A stretch of 6,478 bases of DNA from an uncultured Bacilli bacterium (GTDB lineage: Bacteria > Bacillota_I > Bacilli_A > RF39 > UBA660): contig CANQYA010000057.1 of NCBI GenBank assembly GCA_947627965.1, positions 1-6,478 of the forward strand, in the 5' to 3' direction. The notes beneath the pieces are model-generated. The model saw only the letters and a program-made list of their open reading frames with translations, did no database searches and had not been told where the DNA came from. A program made the translations under genes and the position numbers. Position 1 is the first letter of the stretch. Every line of letters begins with the position of its first letter. Of this stretch, positions 1-5,107 are shown piece by piece.

Positions 1-72
1 GCAACTAAGACAGTTGAAGCTAACGGTGGCGTTAAAATTTTAGGTCAAAATAATCAAAATGAAAATAAATAA
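1..72 (+). CDS. C-terminal tail of an unidentified protein (5' truncated by window)
   Basis: Frame 1 is open from the window edge to a TAA at 70-72 and encodes 23 residues. The readable end is Lys/Val/Gly-rich (TKTVEANGGVKILG) and finishes in an Asn/Gln/Lys-rich hydrophilic tail. A rho-independent terminator starts about 20 nt after the stop, which supports this being a genuine gene end. The codons are less AT-biased here (GGC, AAC, GGT) than in the neighbouring genes. I do not recognise the family from this short piece and assign no function. Confidence 0.6.
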   Translation, partial: ATKTVEANGGVKILGQNNQNENK

Positions 73-91
73 GAATCGGTTCTTAAACATT

Positions 92-123
92 AAGGAGTGG
101 TGAAAAAAATTTTACCACTCTTT
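92..123 (+). terminator. Rho-independent terminator after the first gene
   Basis: GAGTGGT (95-101) pairs perfectly with ACCACTC (114-120). The stem continues inward through G102-T113 and A103-A105 with T110-T112 to an AAAA loop, and outward through AAG/TTT. The following T-run is short (TTT then AATAT), so the hairpin is stronger than the tail. It ends the transcript of the gene finishing at 72. Confidence 0.7.
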
Positions 124-136
124 AATATGCAAAAAA

Positions 137-165
137 AAGACATCACAACACAAACCTGTTATAAT
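137..165 (+). promoter_or_regulatory. Sigma-A-type promoter of the transposase remnant
   Basis: A perfect -10 TATAAT (160-165) is preceded by the extended -10 dinucleotide TG (157-158). A -35-like AAGACA (137-142; four of six match TTGACA) lies 17 nt upstream. It faces the truncated transposase ORF at 210 and probably belonged to the insertion sequence. It could now read through toward the abiE locus, because no convincing terminator lies between. Confidence 0.65.
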
Positions 166-209
166 GTAGATAAACAATAAAAAAATAAACAAAATAAAGG
201 GTGTTGTTG

Positions 210-284
210 ATGTCTATAAATAATTCTATACTAAAATTACTAAATATGAAAGATTATAATTTAATTTTTGATGAAAATTTTTAA
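210..284 (+). pseudogene. N-terminal remnant of an ISL3-family transposase
   Basis: An ATG with a good ribosome-binding site (AAAGGGTG, from 196) opens a 24-codon frame starting MSINNSILKLLNMKD and ending FDENF before TAA. This closely resembles, from memory, the conserved start of ISL3-family transposases (S-ILKLL-LKD-N-F-ENF). In full proteins a zinc-ribbon region and a DDE catalytic domain follow, for a total of roughly 400 residues. Here everything after residue 24 is missing and the DNA turns into AT-rich sequence (285-330) without recognisable coding content. I therefore read it as a remnant left by deletion or by insertion of the abiE segment. A functional leader peptide is the alternative. 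The family assignment rests on only 24 residues. Confidence 0.55.
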
Positions 285-330
285 TAAAGAAGTAAAAGGT
301 TCTTTTTTATTTATATTTTTAAAATAAAAT

Positions 331-376
331 GTTCCTTTTTTTAGGAAAATGTGGCATAATTCCTTACGAAAGGAAC
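331..376 (+). promoter_or_regulatory. abiE promoter with two-palindrome operator
   Basis: An extended -10 (TGG then CATAAT, 352-360) drives abiEi; no good -35 is visible. Two palindromes flank the -10: TTCCT-N6-AGGAA (332-347) and TTCCTT-N4-AAGGAA (360-375). Their centres are 28 bp apart. The outer arms GTTCCTTT (331-338) and AAAGGAAC (369-376) are also exact inverse complements. The second palindrome runs over the transcription start and contains the abiEi Shine-Dalgarno (AAAGGA, 369-374). AbiEi proteins are known to repress their own operon by binding inverted repeats in the promoter, so these are the likely operator half-sites. That binding is inferred, not shown. Confidence 0.65.
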
Positions 377-383
377 AATAAAT

Positions 384-974
384 ATGAATTATGAAGAACA
401 AGTTTTAAATATTTTAAGTGAGAAAAAAATTATATCTACTTGCGATATAATTAAATTAAATATACCAAAGGTTGTTTTAACAAGACTTATTGGCAAGAAA
501 AAAATTGAACGAATTAAACGCGGGGTATATGTTTTACCAAATTCACTTGGCGACGAATATTATACTTTATTGTATGGAATAAATGATGCAGTGTATTCTT
601 ATTTTACGGCTTTATATTTTCATAATTTATGTGAAAGAGTACCAATAAAATATGATGTTACAGTCAAAAGAAATTATGGTGGCACTTTAATAAAAAATGA
701 AGATGTTACTTTGCATTATGTAGATGAAAGTATTTTTGATTTAGGTAAAGTAAAAGTAAAAAGTCCACAAGGACAAGAAGTAGAATGTTATGATATTGAA
801 AGGTGTTTATGCGATTTAATAAAGGATAAAGATAATCTTTATTTTGAATATGTTAAATACGCTTTTGTAAAATATTATAGAGAAGAAAAACACGATACTT
901 TTAAATTGTATAAATATGCCAAATTAATGGGTATTGAAAAACAGGTGCATGAATTTATGGAGACCTTATTATGA
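384..974 (+). CDS. abiEi: AbiEi-family antitoxin / transcriptional autorepressor
   Basis: This 196-residue cytoplasmic protein has an N-terminal winged helix-turn-helix (about residues 1-52; the ...RIKRGVYVLP wing is typical of the AbiEi domain). A C-terminal domain follows (about 65-196) with the conserved YDIERCLCDLIKDKD segment at 136-150. Known AbiEi proteins are the antitoxin half of AbiE systems, described as type IV. They counter the AbiEii nucleotidyltransferase without stable binding and repress the operon through promoter inverted repeats. The start is set by AAAGGA nine nt upstream. The stop TGA overlaps the abiEii ATG (ATGA, 971-974), the usual coupled arrangement. The reading frame is complete with no lesion, unlike its partner. 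The toxin being defective, its surviving role may be DNA binding only, or neutralising AbiEii made elsewhere in the genome. Confidence 0.85.
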   Translation: MNYEEQVLNILSEKKIISTCDIIKLNIPKVVLTRLIGKKKIERIKRGVYVLPNSLGDEYYTLLYGINDAVYSYFTALYFHNLCERVPIKYDVTVKRNYGGTLIKNEDVTLHYVDESIFDLGKVKVKSPQGQEVECYDIERCLCDLIKDKDNLYFEYVKYAFVKYYREEKHDTFKLYKYAKLMGIEKQVHEFMETLL

Positions 975-1392
975 ATAGTGAAAGTTTAAAGGCTAAGATT
1001 AATAATCGTGCCAAAAAAAATAAAGTTATGCCCAAGATTTAATGCAAATGTATTTTTTTGAAAGGCTTTTATATAGAATTTCAATTAGTAAGTACAAGAA
1101 TAATTTTATTCTAAAAGGTGGACTATTACTTTCTATTTTATTTGGTGACGAAAGAAGAACAACACAAGATAATTTAAGAAAAGCTATTATAAGTACATTT
1201 AATAGACGAGAAAAAAGTTATTTATTGAGTGAAATTGAAGAAAGATTTGATGTGATTTCTAATAGTAGTATTTTAAAATCATATTGGAATAATTTTAAGA
1301 AAAGTCACATATACGCTTCTAATATCAGCTACGATGAAGTTATTAATAAAATAAAAGAAATTACTAATATTATGACAAATGTAACTGTTTAA
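971..1392 (+). pseudogene. abiEii: abiEii nucleotidyltransferase toxin, frameshifted and internally deleted
   Basis: The gene starts at ATG 971, overlapping abiEi, with Shine-Dalgarno GGAGA (959-963). It reads 23 codons (MNSESLKAKINNRAKKNK...) to a TAA at 1040-1042. One base is missing near 1025-1028. Restoring it joins ...AKKNKV to YAQDLMQMYFFERLL, the usual AbiEii N-terminus, in the frame that then runs to 1392. That frame holds FILKGGLLLS (motif I, Gly-Gly) and DERRTT, then jumps at about 1164-1168 straight to DNLRKAI...RREKSY, which belongs near the AbiEii C-terminus. The middle of the protein is absent, including the Asp-x-Asp metal motif expected just after RRTT. Compared with a usual length near 270-300 residues, I estimate about 130-160 are lost, in frame. 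AbiEii proteins transfer nucleotides to targets such as tRNA ends; this copy cannot be catalytic. Confidence 0.85.
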
Positions 1393-1416
1393 CAAAATTA
1401 ATTAATTACTAAATTT

Positions 1417-1449
1417 GGTGTTAGTAAATAAAATATTGACACCTCTTTT
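1417..1449 (+). terminator. Rho-independent terminator of the abiE locus
   Basis: GGTGTTAGTA (1417-1426) pairs with TATTGACACC (1434-1443) in a 10-bp stem containing two G-T wobbles. The loop is seven nt of A/T, followed by TCTTTT. It lies 24 nt after the abiEii stop. A TTGACA string inside the right arm (1436-1441) looks like a -35 but is only 10 nt from the nearest -10, so the hairpin explains it better. Confidence 0.65.
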
Positions 1450-1478
1450 GGTATAAAATTTCTCTAAATACATATATT
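1449..1478 (+). promoter_or_regulatory. Candidate promoter(s) of the spoVID-ysxE unit
   Basis: Two readings are possible. One is an extended -10 of the vegetative type, TGG followed by TATAAA (1449-1457). The other is a sporulation sigma-E-like element: GTATAAA (1451-1457) and CATATATT (1471-1478) separated by 13 nt, against B. subtilis consensus kmATAwT and CATACAnT. Bacillus spoVID is known to be transcribed in the mother cell, which favours the second reading biologically. It would start transcription almost on the ribosome-binding site. The AT-rich background makes both matches weak. Confidence 0.35.
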
Positions 1479-1501
1479 TCATTAGAAGGGAGAAATTTTA
1501 T

Positions 1502-2284
1502 ATGAAGCAAATTGTTCCTTTTAATAAGGAAATTACTTTTAAAACGATGATTAGTAAAATCACCAGCATTTCTTTGGAACATACCTTGGAATTAAAAGAT
1601 AAAGATACAATCGAGGGAGATTTTATTGTATCAGGTACATATAAAATGACTGATGCTAGTCAAATTGACGAAGATTTTAGTTATAAAATACCAATAGAAA
1701 TTACTATTGATAGCAAGTATGATACTAGTAATATTTCATTAGAAATAGACGACTTTGTTTACGAGGTTATCGACGAAGAAAAATTATTATTAAAAATTGA
1801 TTTATGTATCGACAATTTAGAGTTAGTAGATACTGATAAAGAAGATATTTTTGACGATATTATGGAAGATTATTCAAATACTATAGATAATTCTTCTATC
1901 GAACCAATAGAAAGATGTATAGACGAAAACGAAGTAGAAGATCTTTTCCTAGATACTAGTAAAGAGGAAAAGTTAGAAATTCCTAAGGAAGAAGATACTT
2001 CTAATATAGATAATAATTATCAACCTCAAGAAGAAAATCCTAATTATCAACCAACTACTAATCAAGAAGAACCAACTACTAACAGTGAACCATCTATTTT
2101 TTCTGCTTTTAAAGATACTACTGAGACTTTTGCTACTTATTATATTTATATTATTCGTGAAGGAGATAGTCTCGATACTGTTTTAAATAAATACAATACA
2201 ACTCGTGATGTCTTATCTTTATATAATGACTTATCTGATATAAGAATAGGTAGTAAAATAATTATTCCTAACAAAAATGAATAA
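1502..2284 (+). CDS. spoVID: SpoVID-like spore coat morphogenesis protein with C-terminal LysM
   Basis: A 260-residue protein without a signal peptide. Residues 1-110 form a beta-rich domain (IVPFNKEITF..., then EGDFIVSGTYKMTD) that resembles the N-terminal SPOCS-type domain of SpoVID. Residues 111-210 are a low-complexity acidic Glu/Asp/Asn/Pro linker containing short YQP and PTTN repeats. Residues 213-257 are a LysM domain (YIIREGDSLDTVLNKY...GSKIIIPN). In B. subtilis SpoVID (575 residues) is needed for coat layers to encase the forespore, and its LysM is C-terminal too; this copy is less than half as long, mainly in the linker. The start is supported by AGAAGGGAG nine nt upstream. The next gene overlaps by 8 nt and is YsxE-like, matching the Bacillus spoVID-ysxE order. 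The alternative is a generic LysM protein of unknown role. Assignment rests on domain order plus synteny. Confidence 0.65.
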   Translation: MKQIVPFNKEITFKTMISKITSISLEHTLELKDKDTIEGDFIVSGTYKMTDASQIDEDFSYKIPIEITIDSKYDTSNISLEIDDFVYEVIDEEKLLLKIDLCIDNLELVDTDKEDIFDDIMEDYSNTIDNSSIEPIERCIDENEVEDLFLDTSKEEKLEIPKEEDTSNIDNNYQPQEENPNYQPTTNQEEPTTNSEPSIFSAFKDTTETFATYYIYIIREGDSLDTVLNKYNTTRDVLSLYNDLSDIRIGSKIIIPNKNE

Positions 2285-3173
2285 CTTAAAAGAAATAAAT
2301 AAAAATTTTAAAATAAAAAGTTGTTCTTATATAAAAAATATTAAAATAATTAATACTTTAGAAGGAATATTTGTCGTAAAAGAAAAGAAACAAGATAATG
2401 ATAATTTATATGCTTACTTAGAAGCTAAAAACTTTCATAATTATTTAAGTCCTTATCTTAAAGATGACCGTTATTATATATATCCTTATATTGATAGTGT
2501 TAATATTTCTTATGAAGAAAAAGCTTATAATATGGTTTATATAATATCTATGCTTCATAATAAAACAACTTTTTATAAAAATATAGAACTAGATACTATT
2601 AAAGAAATATACGAAGATATTAATAATAAACTTAACTATATATCTAATTACTATAATAATATTAAATTAATAACGGAAGAAAATAATTATATATCTCCTA
2701 GTAGTTATTTATTATTAAGAAATAGTACCCTTATTTATCAGTGTATTGATTTAAGTAAATATTTTATTGATAAATGGTATAACTTAATTAAAAATAAAAA
2801 GAGTTTTAGAGTGGCAACTATTCATAATAATTTAGAACTAGATCACTTATTAATTGATAATAATTCTTATTTAATTAGTTGGGATAAGTCTTGTAAAGCA
2901 TCACCCATATATGACTTAGTTAGTTTATATAAAAATACTTATGATAAAATATCTTTTGACGATTTATTTAATATTTATAATAGTAAATATCCTCTTTTAG
3001 AAGAAGAATGTTACTTATTATTTGCTACTATATTGATACCTGATCGTATTGATTTATCTAAAAGAGAAATAATTAATTCTAAAGAAGTATACTTGTTTAC
3101 TAATTATTTAATTAGTACTTTATCTTTTACTTCAAAATACTATACGAAAGAAGCCAACAGCAAGACACAATAA
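2277..3173 (+). CDS. ysxE: YsxE/CotS-family kinase-like spore coat protein, probable pseudokinase
   Basis: This 298-residue soluble protein has an aminoglycoside-phosphotransferase-like fold typical of the CotS/YsxE family. A possible ATP-site Lys lies in IFVVKEKK (K35), a Glu follows at 49, SMLHNKTTFY (91-100) is a family signature, and a C-lobe runs from about 165. The catalytic loop, normally HGDxxxxN, reads HNNLELDHLL (183-192), so the base Asp is Asn and the metal Asn is His. The following metal motif, normally IDF, reads ISWD (200-203), so its Asp is Ser. ASPIYDL (208-214) keeps the structural Asp. I infer that it binds without phosphorylating. It starts inside the spoVID-like gene (8-nt overlap) with no clear Shine-Dalgarno, suggesting translational coupling and joint production. 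The 3' end is overlapped antisense by a small gene. A role in coat assembly is inferred from family and neighbour. Confidence 0.65.
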   Translation: MNNLKEINKNFKIKSCSYIKNIKIINTLEGIFVVKEKKQDNDNLYAYLEAKNFHNYLSPYLKDDRYYIYPYIDSVNISYEEKAYNMVYIISMLHNKTTFYKNIELDTIKEIYEDINNKLNYISNYYNNIKLITEENNYISPSSYLLLRNSTLIYQCIDLSKYFIDKWYNLIKNKKSFRVATIHNNLELDHLLIDNNSYLISWDKSCKASPIYDLVSLYKNTYDKISFDDLFNIYNSKYPLLEEECYLLFATILIPDRIDLSKREIINSKEVYLFTNYLISTLSFTSKYYTKEANSKTQ

Positions 3174-3350
3174 TTCTAAAAATAAGATAACCGCATTAAT
3201 TTTACTAGTAACAAAAATAAGTAATATTGATTGATAAAAGACAACGATTATTAAACCGATAAGAATAGCTAAGTAAAGAAGACTAGATCTTCTTTTTGCT
3301 TTACAGACATCGCACATACAAAAGAAACCATGACCTTTTCCTTGAAACAT
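3132..3350 (-). CDS. Small membrane protein with Cys-rich N-terminal motif
   Basis: A 72-residue protein of no family I recognise. The N-terminus MFQGKGHGFFCMCDVCKAKRR has His7, Cys11, Cys13 and Cys16, which could bind a metal. A basic stretch (17-21) is followed by two hydrophobic segments (about 23-47 and 52-72) that should span the membrane, with the Cys/basic head probably cytosolic. The frame extends to a GTG at 3359. I prefer the ATG at 3350, because the GTG overlaps the only Shine-Dalgarno (AGGTGA, 3361-3356), which sits five nt before the ATG. The last 42 nt overlap the 3' end of the ysxE-like gene in antisense, and no terminator separates the two convergent genes. It is divergent from the pilin-like gene. 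The coherent topology and the ribosome-binding site argue that it is real. Confidence 0.6.
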   Translation of the reverse strand: MFQGKGHGFFCMCDVCKAKRRSSLLYLAILIGLIIVVFYQSILLIFVTSKINAVILFLELLCLAVGFFRIVF

Positions 3351-3355
3351 ATCAT

Positions 3356-3361
3356 TCACCT
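3356..3361 (-). promoter_or_regulatory. Ribosome-binding site deciding the start of the small membrane gene
   Basis: On the minus strand AGGTGA is followed by five nt (ATGAT) and then ATG at 3350. The pilin-like gene on the other strand has the same layout: AGGTGA, four nt, ATG at 3454. A GTG start at 3359 would lie inside this site and have no Shine-Dalgarno of its own. Confidence 0.6.
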
Positions 3362-3371
3362 AATATAATTT

Positions 3372-3377
3372 ATTCTA
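3372..3377 (-). promoter_or_regulatory. Possible -10 of the small membrane gene
   Basis: The minus strand reads TAGAAT here (five of six match TATAAT), about 22 nt before the ATG at 3350. No -35 is recognisable 17 nt upstream, where the sequence is a T-rich run. Its position relative to the ribosome-binding site mirrors that of the plus-strand promoter of the pilin-like gene. Confidence 0.3.
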
Positions 3378-3400
3378 AATAATAAAATAAGTTAAAAAAG

Positions 3401-3430
3401 TTGCTCATAATAATTATGACATGATATAAT
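3401..3430 (+). promoter_or_regulatory. Promoter of the pilin-like gene
   Basis: A perfect -10 TATAAT (3425-3430) is preceded by TGA (3422-3424), an extended -10. A partial -35 TTGCTC (3401-3406) lies 18 nt upstream. The leader to the ATG at 3454 is short and contains the AGGTGA ribosome-binding site. This indicates independent transcription from the spoVID-ysxE unit. Confidence 0.7.
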
Positions 3431-3453
3431 TAAATTAGAAAATAGGTGACGAT

Positions 3454-5070
3454 ATGAATAATAGAAAAGGTTTTACTTTAATTGAATTAATTGCAACTAT
3501 TGTTATAATTAGTCTTATCCTTTTAGTAGCTATGCCAAGTGTAACAAGAGTTATTTTCCGCAACGAAAAACAACAATATAATAATTATGTAAGTGTTGTT
3601 AAAACAGGGGCTTCTAGTTATGCGAATAAGTTAAAAGATGATTTAGGTGGTTCGAATAATATTGGGTGTGTTGAAGTAACTTTACAAGAATTAATTAAAG
3701 AAGAATATGTAAAAGCTTTTAATAGTAAAGATGTTAATTGTGAAGGAACGATAAGACTTAGTAATAATCGTGGTAAAGTAGATGTAGCTACTAATATTAC
3801 TTGTAATAAAAAAAGTGGTGAACAAACCTTTAGTAAAAAGGAAATAAATACTAGTGAAAGTTGTGTTAGTTACTTAAAAGAAGACGAAGATACTTTAATT
3901 TCTAAGATTGATAAAAATGGTTTTGGTAGTAATGGGGGGACAAGTGTTAGTCAAAATATAACTTTTGTAACAGGAAGTAATCCCAATAATTATGTTTGGT
4001 ATTCAGGAAAGTTATGGAGAATAGTTAGTTATACTAATGATTATATAAAATTAGTTAGTGACGATGTTATTACTGTTCTTCCTAGAAATGTAACTAGTAA
4101 CGTTAAATATGAAAATAGCGAAGTTGATAATTGGTTAAAGACAATCTTTTTACCTACCTTAAAAGATTATAATGCTTTTTTGACTGATACTACGTTTTTT
4201 GTTGGACCTACATCTTCGTTAAGTAGTCAAGGAACTAGTGAACAAGTTACAAGAAAAGTAGGATTACTTAATAGCTTTGAAGTTAATGCGATGGGTAGTT
4301 TTTTTTATAATGAAAACTTTACTTATCTTTTAGCAGATTATGTAGATAGCACTCATGTAAGAGTAGGATTTAATAATAATGTTACTAGTGGAGATTTTAA
4401 TAATAATACTTATTATGCCATAAGACCTGCTATCACTATGAAACCTGATAATTATATTTTAAGTGGTAGTGGTACTTATAATTCTCCTTATATTTTAAGT
4501 GGTAACAGTACTAATGTTATAGAAGGTACTTTATTAAATTCGAGATATAGTGGGGAATATTTATATTTAGGTGACGATTTATATCGTATTGTCAGTATTG
4601 ATTCTGTTACTAAAGCTATAATGGTTAATAATTATAGTACATCTACTTTTAATTTAGTTAATAATTTTGCTTTTGATAAAACTAATATATCTAATTTATT
4701 AAATGTTACTTATAAACTAGAGTTAGGTGATGATTATAAATATATTTATACTAATGCTAAGTGGTGTAATGAGACTATTGTTACTTCTAAAACTTTTAGT
4801 AATACTTGTACTAGTACCGTTAATGTACCTATTGCTATTCCTAGGCTAGGTGATATCTTTACGGCGGGTAATGAAAATGGTTCTAAAAACTTTTGGACAA
4901 TTAATTATAATGAAAATAATAAAATGAATGCTATATTAGGTAATACGAGACAAACAACACTTACTAGTGTCACGATGGGAGTAAGACCTGTTGTTCAATT
5001 AAGAGATAATACTATCATAGTAAGTGGCGATGGAACACGTAATAATCCTTTTAAATTATCGTTAAATTAA
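3454..5070 (+). CDS. Large type IV prepilin-like protein with two tandem C-terminal domains
   Basis: This 538-residue protein starts with a type IV prepilin signal: the leader MNNRKG, cleavage expected between Gly6 and Phe7, Glu at mature position 5 (E11), then a hydrophobic helix (about 7-27). Residues 35-140 look pilin-like, with a helix and four cysteines (72, 96, 117, 137). Two related domains follow. Copy A (about 180-349) runs from YVWYSGKLWRIVSY to AIRPAITM...ILSGSGTYNSPYIL. Copy B (about 369-536) runs from YLYLGDDLYRIVSI to GVRPVVQL...IIVSGDGTRNNPFKL. The ends resemble the DUF6273-type fold, from memory. Ordinary pilins have 130-200 residues, so this is more likely a minor pilin or a surface adhesin carried on a pilin stalk. 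Export should need a prepilin peptidase, and no assembly genes are in the window. It has its own promoter, and AGGTGA precedes the ATG. No terminator is evident after it. Confidence 0.7.
   Translation: MNNRKGFTLIELIATIVIISLILLVAMPSVTRVIFRNEKQQYNNYVSVVKTGASSYANKLKDDLGGSNNIGCVEVTLQELIKEEYVKAFNSKDVNCEGTIRLSNNRGKVDVATNITCNKKSGEQTFSKKEINTSESCVSYLKEDEDTLISKIDKNGFGSNGGTSVSQNITFVTGSNPNNYVWYSGKLWRIVSYTNDYIKLVSDDVITVLPRNVTSNVKYENSEVDNWLKTIFLPTLKDYNAFLTDTTFFVGPTSSLSSQGTSEQVTRKVGLLNSFEVNAMGSFFYNENFTYLLADYVDSTHVRVGFNNNVTSGDFNNNTYYAIRPAITMKPDNYILSGSGTYNSPYILSGNSTNVIEGTLLNSRYSGEYLYLGDDLYRIVSIDSVTKAIMVNNYSTSTFNLVNNFAFDKTNISNLLNVTYKLELGDDYKYIYTNAKWCNETIVTSKTFSNTCTSTVNVPIAIPRLGDIFTAGNENGSKNFWTINYNENNKMNAILGNTRQTTLTSVTMGVRPVVQLRDNTIIVSGDGTRNNPFKLSLN
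3991..4500 (+). repeat. First copy of the tandem domain in the pilin-like protein
   Basis: Residues 180-349. The conserved anchors shared with the second copy are Y-x-G-x-L-[WY]-R-I-V-S near the start and R-P-[AV]-[IV]...S-G-[SD]-G-T-x-N-[SN]-P at the end. The spacing between anchors is nearly the same in both copies, about 155 residues. The DNA is not obviously repeated, so the duplication is old. Confidence 0.6.
4558..5061 (+). repeat. Second copy of the tandem domain in the pilin-like protein
   Basis: Residues 369-536, reaching almost to the C-terminus. It shares start and end anchors with the first copy but has diverged between them. It carries a Cys pair (438, 452) that the first copy lacks, which could form a disulfide. 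Confidence 0.6.
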
Positions 5071-5072
5071 TG

Positions 5073-5101
5073 TTTACTTTTAAAAAGAAATAGACTATAA
5101 T
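5073..5101 (+). promoter_or_regulatory. Promoter of the T-box/HD/valS operon
   Basis: The -35 TTTACT (5073-5078, four of six) and a perfect -10 TATAAT (5096-5101) are 17 nt apart. Transcription should begin near 5107-5109, just before the first helix of the T-box leader. The promoter begins directly after the stop of the pilin-like gene. Confidence 0.75.
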
Positions 5102-5107
5102 CATATA

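Noticed and set aside
286..310. Hairpin AAAGAA/TTCTTT followed by T-rich sequence as a terminator after the transposase remnant
   Set aside because: The six-bp stem is almost all A-T with an eight-nt loop; such structures are expected by chance in this AT-rich stretch.
960..980. TGA read as Trp (mollicute code)
   Set aside because: AbiEi ends at a TGA inside the typical ATGA overlap, and all Trp codons in conserved segments (pilin-like protein, ValRS) are TGG.
1042..1392. An independent 116-residue gene starting at ATG 1042
   Set aside because: Its first residues continue the AbiEii N-terminus encoded in the other frame just upstream. The ATG has no ribosome-binding site and corresponds to an internal Met, so it is a fragment of the pseudogene.
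1436..1441. TTGACA as the -35 box of the spoVID unit
   Set aside because: It is only 10-12 nt from the nearest -10-like sequences, too close, and it is part of the right arm of the abiE terminator.
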